Source: Dehalococcoidia bacterium
GTDB lineage: Bacteria > Chloroflexota > Dehalococcoidia > GIF9 > AB-539-J10
Reading direction: 5' to 3'
DNA: 16,041 nt
NCBI GenBank assembly: GCA_030606765.1
Contig: JAUWFX010000021.1
Span: forward strand, 1 to 16,041
Of the stretch, positions 7,262 through 14,264 are shown in pieces. Every line of letters begins with the position of its first letter. The first letter of the stretch is position 1. Made by a program: the position numbers and the translations under genes. The notes under the pieces are model-generated. The model was not told the DNA's origin. It worked only from the letters and a program-made list of their open reading frames with translations, and ran no database searches.

Positions 7262-8386
7262 ATGGGAACAATAAATGTAGCCATCATAGGTGTTGGTAAT
7301 TGTGCCTCTTCCCTAGTGCAAGGAGTTCATTACTACAAAAATGCTAAGGAAGATGAATTTGTCCCCGGTTTAATGCATGTCAACCTGGGAGGCTATCATA
7401 TACCTGATATCAACTTCGTGGCTGCATTTGATATTGATAAAAACAAAGTAGGCAAGGATTTGGCTCAGGCTATTTTCACCAAACCAAACAACACAATTAA
7501 ATTTTGTGATGTGCCTAAGACAGGCATCCGAGTTGAGCGGGGTATGACTCACGATGGACTGGGCAAGTATCTGTCTCAAATTATCACTAAGGCGCCAGGT
7601 CCGACTGCCAATATTGTAGATATACTAAAGAAGACCAAAACTGACGTGGTGATTAATTATCTGCCTGTAGGAAGCGAGGAGGCAACTAAGTGGTATGTAG
7701 AACAAGTGCTAACTGCCGGCTGCGGCTTCATCAATTGTATACCTGTCTTTACTGCACGTGAGCCTTATTGGCAAAATCGATTTGCCGAGCACAGACTTCC
7801 CCTCATTGGCGATGATATTAAGTCCCAGGTTGGCGCCACCATCACCCATCGACTGTTAACCAAGCTTTTCCGCGACCGCGGCGTCAAGTTAGAGCGAACT
7901 TACCAACTGAACTTTGGTGGCAATACTGATTTCTATAATATGCTAGAACGAGAGCGATTGGAATCTAAGAAGATTTCCAAGACCAATGCCGTTACTTCAC
8001 AGTTAGACTATGTTCTCGATCCTGATAACATCTACGTCGGCCCCAGTGACTATGTGCCCTGGCTAGACGACCGTAAATTTTGCTACATAAAGATGGAAGG
8101 TCGCACCTTCGGCGATGTCCCTCTGAATCTAGAGTTGAAGATGGAGGTATGGGATAGTCCTAATTCAGCCGGGGTAGTTATTGATGCCATAAGATGCTGC
8201 AAACTAGCCCTGGACCGTGGCTTAAGCGGAACCATAGTGGGGCCTTCAGCTTATTTTATGAAATCTCCACCTATTCAATATTCTGACGAGGAAGCTCGTG
8301 TAAAAACCGAGGCATTTATCGCAGGACAAGGGCAAGAATGTCCTATCTCGCTGCCTGAGCTAGGGTCAGCTGAAATTGAGGGATAA
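7262..8386 (+). CDS. ino1: myo-Inositol-1-phosphate synthase (prokaryotic type)
   Basis: The enzyme converts glucose 6-phosphate to 1D-myo-inositol 3-phosphate with NAD. The N-terminus [20 protein letters not shown] is the Rossmann NAD site of the actinobacterial/archaeal MIPS type. Other family blocks are [50 protein letters not shown], and the active-site block [26 protein letters not shown]. About 374 residues from the preferred start is normal for this short class and well below the eukaryotic length. I chose the ATG at 7262 over 7250 because GGAGG (7252-7256) lies 5 bases before 7262 and overlaps the upstream ATG, which would have no ribosome site. It leads a cluster with a TIM-barrel protein and a phosphatidyltransferase, which suggests inositol phospholipid synthesis. 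Confidence 0.92.
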   Translation: MGTINVAIIGVGNCASSLVQGVHYYKNAKEDEFVPGLMHVNLGGYHIPDINFVAAFDIDKNKVGKDLAQAIFTKPNNTIKFCDVPKTGIRVERGMTHDGLGKYLSQIITKAPGPTANIVDILKKTKTDVVINYLPVGSEEATKWYVEQVLTAGCGFINCIPVFTAREPYWQNRFAEHRLPLIGDDIKSQVGATITHRLLTKLFRDRGVKLERTYQLNFGGNTDFYNMLERERLESKKISKTNAVTSQLDYVLDPDNIYVGPSDYVPWLDDRKFCYIKMEGRTFGDVPLNLELKMEVWDSPNSAGVVIDAIRCCKLALDRGLSGTIVGPSAYFMKSPPIQYSDEEARVKTEAFIAGQGQECPISLPELGSAEIEG

Positions 8387-8497
8387 ACTGCCTTTGTGCC
8401 AAAAGTGCTAACTTCAAACAACGCAGCTTAAAAATAAATCTATACGTATACGCGACCTTAGTTACTGGAGCTTACCACGTTTGAGAAAGATAGCAAG
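8387..8497 (+). other. Intergenic gap between ino1 and the TIM-barrel gene
   Basis: This 111-base AT-rich gap contains the perfect palindrome TATACGTATA (8441-8450). I see no GC-rich hairpin followed by a T run, and no clear -35/-10 pair, so read-through from ino1 is plausible. No small gene is evident. Confidence 0.4.
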
Positions 8498-9406
8498 TTG
8501 CTCGAAGTCTCCCTCTCCACTATGTGGGTTAAAGGTAGATTTAGCCACATGGCGGGATTTGCCATCAAAGCTAAAGAATTAGGCTTTACTCACATAGAAG
8601 CAAATGTCTCCATTTCTCCACAAATGCTTAGCGAACTTATCGAGGCCGCAGTTCCTATTTCAAGCATTCATTCTCCCTGTCCATCGATATTGTCATCCAG
8701 AGGAATCCCCATAAGTTGCCTTTCCTTAAGTTCTCTGGACGAGAGCGAGCGAATGGAGGCTGTTAGCTTTACCAAGCAAACGATAGACCTCGCGGCAAGC
8801 GTGAATGCCAGGGCTGTTGTCCTTCATATGGGTGAAGTACCAATTGACCTGAGTTTGCAAGATAGGCTGTATAAACTTTGCGATGAGCACCACACTCAAA
8901 CTAAAGAATATAACCAGGCTAAAGAAGAGCTAGTTTACCAACGCATTTCCCAAGCTCCTCCTTATCTTGATGCAGCGAGAATAAGTCTTCAAGAGCTTAG
9001 TGAATATAGCCGGCAAAAGGGTATAATGTTGGGACTTGAGACCAGATTCCATCCTCACGAGATACCAAATATGGAGGAAATGGCAGAGCTACTTAACGAA
9101 ATAGCAGAAAGCCTGGGGGGTTACTGGCATGACGTAGGGCATGCTGAAGTACAACAGCAGCTTGGATTTAGCTTGCATGAAGAATGGCTTTCACGGTTCA
9201 GAAACAGGATGGTCGGCATTCACTTGCACGACATTCTTGGCATTTCCGATCACCATGCTCCAGGAAAGGGAGACATGAATTGGGAAATGGTGGCCAAATA
9301 TTTACCTCCAGGAATAGTAAAAGTTTGCGAAATCGGCGAATGGAATGACGAAGAGCAAATGCAAGGAGTAGTCAAATTTCTTCAAAAGAAAGGCATATTA
9401 AACTAG
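8498..9406 (+). CDS. Sugar phosphate isomerase/epimerase-like TIM-barrel protein, substrate unknown
   Basis: This 302-residue protein belongs to the xylose isomerase-like / AP endonuclease 2 TIM-barrel superfamily. Likely metal and active-site positions follow the fold's order: H58 (SIHSP), H110 (VLHMG), E181 (LETR), D212 and H215 (HDVGH), H242/H244 (GIHLHD), D259 (GKGDMNW) and E278 (CEIGEW). A helical insertion at about 128-165 (YNQAKEEL...YLDAA) precedes the fourth strand. No signal peptide or membrane segment is seen. The family covers isomerases, epimerases and nucleases, so no reaction can be assigned. Its place between ino1 and the phosphatidyltransferase hints at inositol or sugar-phosphate chemistry, which is only context. 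The start is TTG without a clear ribosome site; the frame is open back to 8462, so the exact start is uncertain. Confidence 0.82.
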   Translation: MLEVSLSTMWVKGRFSHMAGFAIKAKELGFTHIEANVSISPQMLSELIEAAVPISSIHSPCPSILSSRGIPISCLSLSSLDESERMEAVSFTKQTIDLAASVNARAVVLHMGEVPIDLSLQDRLYKLCDEHHTQTKEYNQAKEELVYQRISQAPPYLDAARISLQELSEYSRQKGIMLGLETRFHPHEIPNMEEMAELLNEIAESLGGYWHDVGHAEVQQQLGFSLHEEWLSRFRNRMVGIHLHDILGISDHHAPGKGDMNWEMVAKYLPPGIVKVCEIGEWNDEEQMQGVVKFLQKKGILN

Positions 9407-9419
9407 CTGGGAAAGCTGA

Positions 9420-10013
9420 ATGCATTTAATAGACATTCGACGGAATTTAGCCTCTCGTATTACCGCTCCCATAGTCGGGATTCTAAGTAAAAGTGGGATA
9501 ACGCCCAATGCTCTTACTTTTATCAACTTGGCTCTGAATATAGTTGCGGCCTACGTTATCGCTACAAATCACCTTGTTCTTGGCGGAGTCTTAGTTTTAG
9601 TTGCAGGCTTATTTGACCTCCTTGACGGAGCCTTAGCTCGCTTCACCAAGCAAACTACAAGGTTTGGCGCTATTCTGGATTCAGTAGCTGACCGCATTTC
9701 CGAGGCAGCAATACTCTGTGGTCTCTTGATTTGGTATATACCACAAGAGGAAGCCAGCCTGGAAATCGTGCTTATTTTTGTTGTTTTAATTGGTTCCTTC
9801 CTGGTTAGCTATATAAGAGCTAGGGCAGAAGGACTCGGCTGGCAATGCCAGGTTGGCTTGTTTACTAGAGCAGAACGGGTTATAGTATTAGCAATAGGTC
9901 TGCTGATAAATCAAGTTTTTATCGCTTTATGTGTTTTGGTGATCTTTGTCTTTATCACTGTGGTTCAAAGGTTAGTTTACCTATGGAAGCAAGGAAAATT
10001 TAAAGGTGATTAA
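9420..10013 (+). CDS. CDP-alcohol phosphatidyltransferase, probable phosphatidylinositol-phosphate synthase
   Basis: The 197-residue integral membrane enzyme carries the complete family signature D-x2-D-G-x2-A-R-x8-G-x3-D-x3-D: D66, D69, G70, A73, R74, G83, D87 and D91. About six hydrophobic helices are visible. The family moves a phosphatidyl group from CDP-diacylglycerol to an alcohol. YIRARAEGLGWQCQVGLFTRAERVI (about 137-161) resembles the SYIKARAE...ERPER region of actinobacterial phosphatidylinositol-phosphate synthases, which use inositol 1-phosphate. Phosphatidylglycerophosphate synthase is the main alternative. The linked ino1, which makes the needed inositol phosphate, favours the inositol assignment. 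The ATG lies 13 bases after the TIM-barrel stop with a weak GGGAAAG site, and the TAA directly abuts the purA GTG. Confidence 0.85.
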   Translation: MHLIDIRRNLASRITAPIVGILSKSGITPNALTFINLALNIVAAYVIATNHLVLGGVLVLVAGLFDLLDGALARFTKQTTRFGAILDSVADRISEAAILCGLLIWYIPQEEASLEIVLIFVVLIGSFLVSYIRARAEGLGWQCQVGLFTRAERVIVLAIGLLINQVFIALCVLVIFVFITVVQRLVYLWKQGKFKGD

Positions 10014-11300
10014 GTGACTGTTATAGCTATTGTTGGGGGGCAGTGGGGTGACGAAGGTAAAGGAAAGGTAATTGACCTCTTAGCTGAGAAAGCGAGGATA
10101 GTAGCTCGTTTCTCCGGGGGGGATAATGCTGGCCATACTGTGATTAACCCTTATGGCGAGTTCCGGCTGCACCTTGTTCCTTCGGGCATCTTTTACCCCC
10201 AGGTAACTTGCATTATCAGCAATGGCGTAGCTATTAACCCAGCAGTGCTTCTTAAAGAAATAGACGACCTGCACAATCACGGTGTCGATACAAGTCGTCT
10301 TTTTATTAGTGCCCGTGCTCACCTGGTCATGCCCTATCATACTCTTCTCGACGGACTGGAAGAGGAAAGGCGTAATAAAGGAGCGTTGGGTACTACACAC
10401 AGAGGTATTGGTCCTGCTTTTGCCGATAAAGTAGCCCGTTTGGGAATTCGTGCTGGGGATTTATTGGATAGGGATATATTTTGGGGCCGCTTGAGCGCAG
10501 CTCTCGAGTTTAAGAATATTATCTTGACAAAAGTATACCAGGTCTCACCCCTATCGGCGGAAGAAATTTATAGCCAATACTGTCATTATGGGGAGCAGCT
10601 AGCTCCTTTTATCCGGGAAACTAGCTCCATAATCCGCGAAGCGGCGACAAAAGGAGAGCTGGTTTTATTAGAAGGTGCCCAGGGAGCTTTACTTGACACT
10701 GACTTTGGCACATATCCCTATGTGACCTCTTCTTCACCGTTGGCCGGGGCAAGCTGTATTGGAGCAGGCTTGGGCCCAAGGGAAATAGATCGTGTGGTGG
10801 GCATATTTAAAGCATATAACACTAGAGTCGGTGCCGGACCCATGCCTACAGAGCTCAAAGACGAAATTGGTGACTTAATACGAGAGAAGGCTGGTGAGTA
10901 TGGCGCTACCACAGGAAGGCCACGAAGATGCGGCTGGTTTGATGCTGTGGCAGGTCGCTTCAGCGTTCAAATAAATGGCCTTAGTGATATAGCTCTAACT
11001 CACCTCGATATCTACGATGGTTTCTCCTCGATTAAAATATGCACCGCTTACAAATTTAATGATGAGGTCCTGACTTCTTTCCCTAGCGATATAGCCATAT
11101 TGGAAAAATGCCAACCTATCTACGAAGAATTGGACGGCTGGCAAGAATCAATAAGTGGAATTCGAAATTTTGAAAAGCTACCGACGGGAGCTCGCAATTA
11201 TATGTCCCGGCTTGAAGACCTCCTTTCCTGCCCCATCAGTCTCGTTTCCGTAGGACCAGATAGGAGGCAAATAATATTGGTTAAAGACTTCTTCAGTTGA
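10014..11300 (+). CDS. purA: Adenylosuccinate synthetase
   Basis: PurA couples IMP, aspartate and GTP to give adenylosuccinate, the first committed step to AMP. The 428-residue length is standard. GGQWGDEGKGK at 8-18 holds catalytic D13 and K16, and FSGGDNAGHTV holds H41, at the same residue numbers as in E. coli. Further blocks are TTHRGIGPAFADKVAR (the residue before Arg varies in this family), EGAQGALLDTDFGTYPYVTSS, TRVGAGPMPTEL and TTGRPRRCGWFD. The start is GTG immediately after the TAA of the phosphatidyltransferase, with AAAGG 7-8 bases upstream, so purA is probably co-transcribed with the inositol cluster. It ends 13 bases from the convergent dapA stop. Confidence 0.97.
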   Translation: MTVIAIVGGQWGDEGKGKVIDLLAEKARIVARFSGGDNAGHTVINPYGEFRLHLVPSGIFYPQVTCIISNGVAINPAVLLKEIDDLHNHGVDTSRLFISARAHLVMPYHTLLDGLEEERRNKGALGTTHRGIGPAFADKVARLGIRAGDLLDRDIFWGRLSAALEFKNIILTKVYQVSPLSAEEIYSQYCHYGEQLAPFIRETSSIIREAATKGELVLLEGAQGALLDTDFGTYPYVTSSSPLAGASCIGAGLGPREIDRVVGIFKAYNTRVGAGPMPTELKDEIGDLIREKAGEYGATTGRPRRCGWFDAVAGRFSVQINGLSDIALTHLDIYDGFSSIKICTAYKFNDEVLTSFPSDIAILEKCQPIYEELDGWQESISGIRNFEKLPTGARNYMSRLEDLLSCPISLVSVGPDRRQIILVKDFFS

Positions 11301-11313
11301 TAACCGTCAGTCA

Positions 11314-12258
11314 TCAGTCCTTGGGGATAGACAAATCTATCTTATAGTTCTTTAGCGTCGCCTGGATGAGATGGGTTGACTTTTCATCAGGCTCAATTAG
11401 AGGCAAGCGAGGTTTACCAACTGGAAAACCTACATAATTCAGAGCCCACTTGACAGGCATAGGATTGGGAACGATGAACAGGGCGTCTATCAGAGATAAT
11501 AAGTGTCGGTGAATCTCGGCTGCTTCCTGAGGTTTACCGTTAAGAAATTTCTCCATCATGTCCTTTATCTGGATTCCTACCAGATGAGCGGCGACGCTAA
11601 TCACGCCGTAACCACCCAAAGCGAGTATGGGAAAGGTATCACTATCATTGCCGCTGTAAACTAAGAAATCTTCCCTGGTTCCCTGAATAATCTCAGCTAT
11701 CTGCCCGAGATTGCCACTGGCTTCCTTCACGCCCACAATATTATCAATTTTGCTCAGCCTGATTATAGTATCTGCGGCGAGGTTGGTAACCGTACGCGAT
11801 GGCACATTATAGATGATGCAAGGCAATGTAGTACTCTGGGCGATAGCTTTAAAATGTTCCCACAAGCCTTGCTGGGTTGGCCGATTATAATAGGGAACTA
11901 CCAAGATACAAGCATCGACACCAGTTTTCTCCGCCTCCTTGGTCAATTCTTGACTTTCTCTTGTATTATAGTTGCCCGTGCCAGCTACTACTGTTCCCCG
12001 GTTACCCAACGCCGATTTCGTTTCAGCGAAAAGCCGTAGTTTCTCTTCCTTGCTCAGAGTAGGACACTCGCCAGTGGTGCCCGAGACCACTACTCCATTA
12101 CTACCCGAATCCAGTAAAGATAATGCCAATCTCTTAGCTTGTTTATAGTCAACCTCGCCCTGAGTATCAAAAGGCGTAACCATCGCTGTTAATAAGCGAC
12201 CCAGCCTATTCTTACCCAAAGAATTCAAAGAGCCTCTGGAAACCCCTGGCTTATTCAT
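11314..12258 (-). CDS. dapA: 4-Hydroxy-tetrahydrodipicolinate synthase
   Basis: DapA condenses pyruvate with aspartate semialdehyde, the branch point to diaminopimelate and lysine. The Schiff-base lysine is K178 in VGVKEASGN. Y150 and R155 lie in YNVPSRT, the T61-T62 pair in GTTGE, and Y124 in PYYNRP, matching the E. coli active-site pattern. The annotated ATG gives 314 residues with about 20 residues ahead of the usual N-terminal GRLLTAMVTPFD, somewhat longer than the typical 290-300. An internal TTG preceded by AGAGG (Leu11 or Leu14 region) could be the true start. The ATG overlaps the asd stop by 8 bases, so it is coupled to asd. It is the last gene of the pnp-dapB-asd-dapA run. Confidence 0.94.
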   Translation of the reverse strand: MNKPGVSRGSLNSLGKNRLGRLLTAMVTPFDTQGEVDYKQAKRLALSLLDSGSNGVVVSGTTGECPTLSKEEKLRLFAETKSALGNRGTVVAGTGNYNTRESQELTKEAEKTGVDACILVVPYYNRPTQQGLWEHFKAIAQSTTLPCIIYNVPSRTVTNLAADTIIRLSKIDNIVGVKEASGNLGQIAEIIQGTREDFLVYSGNDSDTFPILALGGYGVISVAAHLVGIQIKDMMEKFLNGKPQEAAEIHRHLLSLIDALFIVPNPMPVKWALNYVGFPVGKPRLPLIEPDEKSTHLIQATLKNYKIDLSIPKD

Positions 12259-13297
12259 TTAAACTCGCTAAACTCTCCTTAAGGCTTATCCAACCCCTCT
12301 CTATCCCTTCCTCAGCAATTTGTACAACATTTAGCGCTGCCCCCTTACGCAGATTATCAGCCACTATCCACATAACAAGTCCGTTGAGATGTGAGATATC
12401 TTTTCTAATCCGACCCACAAATACATGATCTGACCCACTAGCAGCCCAGGGTTGAGGATAAAAACTGACGGTGGGGTCATCAAGTACCCTGACTCCAGGA
12501 GCTTGAGCCAAAACCCTCCTTGCTTCTTCAGTGGCGATGGGCGAACTAAATTCTACGTTAACTGCTTCACTATGCCCAAAGTAAACAGGAACTCGGACGC
12601 AAGTAGCCGAAATAGCTATGCCTTCAGCATGCAGTATCTTCCGTGTTTCTTCCACCATTTTCTGTTCTTCTCTAGTATATCCATTATCCAAAAAGACACC
12701 GATTTCCGGCAGTACATTAAAGGCTATTTGATGAGAATAGACGTGCGGACAAATACGGCGCCCTTCCAAAACTAACCGTGCTTGATTTGTCACTTCTCTC
12801 AGAGCAGCACCACCACTACTCGATACTGACTCGTAAGTGCTCACTACAATTCGCTTTATGGGATTGATCCTATGCAAGGGGTGAAGCGCTACCACCATTT
12901 GGATTGTGGAGCAATTCGGACTGGCGATTATCCCCTTATGCCATTCTATATCCTCAGGATTGACCTCTGGGACTACCAGAGGCACTGTAGGATTCATCCT
13001 GAAAGCAGTACTATTATCGATGACCACTGCTCCAGCTTCTGCAGCCAAAGGCGATAATCTCCGACTAATATCAGCACCAGTAGAGAAAAAGGCAATATCA
13101 ACATCGCGAAACGCCTCTGGCTGAGCTTCTTTAACTTCAATCCTTCGATGATTAAAGAGGACTTTCACCCCAGAAGAATACTCCGGGGTTAGTAATCGGA
13201 TGGACGCTACGGGGAATTTACGCTGCTCAAGTACCTTAATAATTTCTTGCCCGACAATCTCGGTAGCGCCAACAACAGCTACATTGAATCCTTCCAT
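12251..13297 (-). CDS. asd: Aspartate-semialdehyde dehydrogenase
   Basis: Asd reduces aspartyl phosphate to aspartate semialdehyde with NADPH. The nucleophile is C129 in SPNCSTIQ, with R235 and H242 in RVPVYFGHSEAVNVEF. The length of 348 is normal. Two departures stand out. The dinucleotide loop, usually GATGxVG, reads GATEIVG (E13 for Gly). The substrate-positioning Gln, 27 residues after the nucleophile (E. coli C135 and Q162), is E156 in STYESVS. Everything else looks intact and the frame is unbroken, so the gene is probably functional. The start has AGGA overlapping the dapB stop, 8 bases upstream. It sits between dapB and dapA, which use its product. Confidence 0.94.
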   Translation of the reverse strand: MEGFNVAVVGATEIVGQEIIKVLEQRKFPVASIRLLTPEYSSGVKVLFNHRRIEVKEAQPEAFRDVDIAFFSTGADISRRLSPLAAEAGAVVIDNSTAFRMNPTVPLVVPEVNPEDIEWHKGIIASPNCSTIQMVVALHPLHRINPIKRIVVSTYESVSSSGGAALREVTNQARLVLEGRRICPHVYSHQIAFNVLPEIGVFLDNGYTREEQKMVEETRKILHAEGIAISATCVRVPVYFGHSEAVNVEFSSPIATEEARRVLAQAPGVRVLDDPTVSFYPQPWAASGSDHVFVGRIRKDISHLNGLVMWIVADNLRKGAALNVVQIAEEGIERGWISLKESLASLNE

Positions 13298-13305
13298 GGC
13301 TTTTC

Positions 13306-14115
13306 CTACAGCTTTAGCAAGGCATCCAATCCGTAAGTCAGCCCCCTGCGTTTTGTCACTTCCTTAATTGCTAGGATAACGCCAGGCAGGAAACATTCCC
13401 TATTTATAATATTGTGACATAAGCTTAGAGTTTCACCCTCTCCGCTAAATACAACTTCCTGCCCAGCCATAAATCCCGGCAACCTCAAGCTATGGATAGC
13501 TATGCCATCCATCTGTCCTCCTCTGGTATTGTTGAGTACTTCACGTGTAACTTCAGGATAAATGAACGGTTTACCATGCGTTTGCAACATCTCTTTGGCT
13601 GTAGCTATAGCAGTCCCTGAAGGAGCATCAGCTTTCTTATCATGATGCATTTCGATAATTTCGGCGTGGTTGAAAAACTTAGCAGCAAGTTTTGATAGAT
13701 GTATCAAAAGTGCCGCCCCCAGAGAAAAATTGGGTGCCACTACCGCCCCTACCTTATAGGTCTGGCATAATTGTTCAATTTCTGCCAAATTCTCCTCAGA
13801 AAGGCCTGTGGTGCCTATAACCATGTTAACTTTTTGTTTTATAGCAATGCGAGCGGCTGCCATGGAAACCTCGGCATTAGTGAAATCTACCACCACATCA
13901 GCGTCGCAGCTCTTCAAAAGCGAGTCTAAATCGGAAGAAAGGAGTATCAGTTCGGAAGCCTCAGCTGAAGGAAGATATTGCTGAGCTACTTCCTTTTCCA
14001 CAGCACCCACCGCCCTCAATCCGGGCTCGCAAACCACAGCCTTAGTTATCTCTTGCCCCATCCTGCCTAAAGCACCATTAATAACTACTCTTATGGGTTC
14101 TAAAGAAGAAGTCAT
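13306..14115 (-). CDS. dapB: 4-Hydroxy-tetrahydrodipicolinate reductase
   Basis: DapB reduces the DapA product to tetrahydrodipicolinate with NAD(P)H. The 269 residues show the Rossmann INGALGRMGQEI (12-23), VIGTTGLSEE (99-108), APNFSLGAAL (127-136) and the catalytic EMHHDKKADAPSGTA block, with H157 and K161 in the positions of E. coli H159 and K163. AGAAAGGAAC immediately upstream of the ATG is a reasonable ribosome site. Only 8 bases separate it from asd downstream. Upstream, the pnp stop is 149 bases away, but an in-frame PNPase tail remnant fills all but 32 of those bases. Confidence 0.96.
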   Translation of the reverse strand: MTSSLEPIRVVINGALGRMGQEITKAVVCEPGLRAVGAVEKEVAQQYLPSAEASELILLSSDLDSLLKSCDADVVVDFTNAEVSMAAARIAIKQKVNMVIGTTGLSEENLAEIEQLCQTYKVGAVVAPNFSLGAALLIHLSKLAAKFFNHAEIIEMHHDKKADAPSGTAIATAKEMLQTHGKPFIYPEVTREVLNNTRGGQMDGIAIHSLRLPGFMAGQEVVFSGEGETLSLCHNIINRECFLPGVILAIKEVTKRRGLTYGLDALLKL

Positions 14116-14147
14116 GTTCCTTTCTCACCCCTCACCAGTAAAGCAAT

Positions 14148-14264
14148 TTATTTACTACGGTTGCCATGTTGTTCACCCCTGCCACGTGGATGAACAAATT
14201 TCCTCTGACGGTCCTTGGGAGCCGAGGAATTCTTAACTTTAGCACCAGGGAGATTGGAAAGCCC
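14148..14264 (-). other. In-frame basic C-terminal extension following the pnp stop codon
   Basis: Directly after the pnp TAA (14265-14267), the same frame stays open for 38 codons and ends in TAA at 14148-14150. The peptide begins GLSNLPGAKVK and ends HPRGRGEQHGNRSK. It has 10 Lys/Arg against 2 acidic residues and an RG motif, which is the style of the disordered basic tails that follow the S1 domain in many PNPases. A 38-codon open stretch could occur by chance at this base composition; the composition and the exact position are what make it notable. It may be a lost tail, a read-through extension or the mark of a sequencing error. Confidence 0.5.

Noticed and set aside
8441..8454. Perfect palindrome TATACGTATA in the ino1 to TIM-barrel gap, as an operator
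   Set aside because: It is a single short AT-rich palindrome without a second copy or adjacent promoter, so it may be chance.
10014..11300. TTHRGIGPAF in PurA as an altered active site (usual TTGRGIGP)
   Set aside because: The residue before Arg varies among functional homologues, and the catalytic Asp, His and Arg positions are intact.
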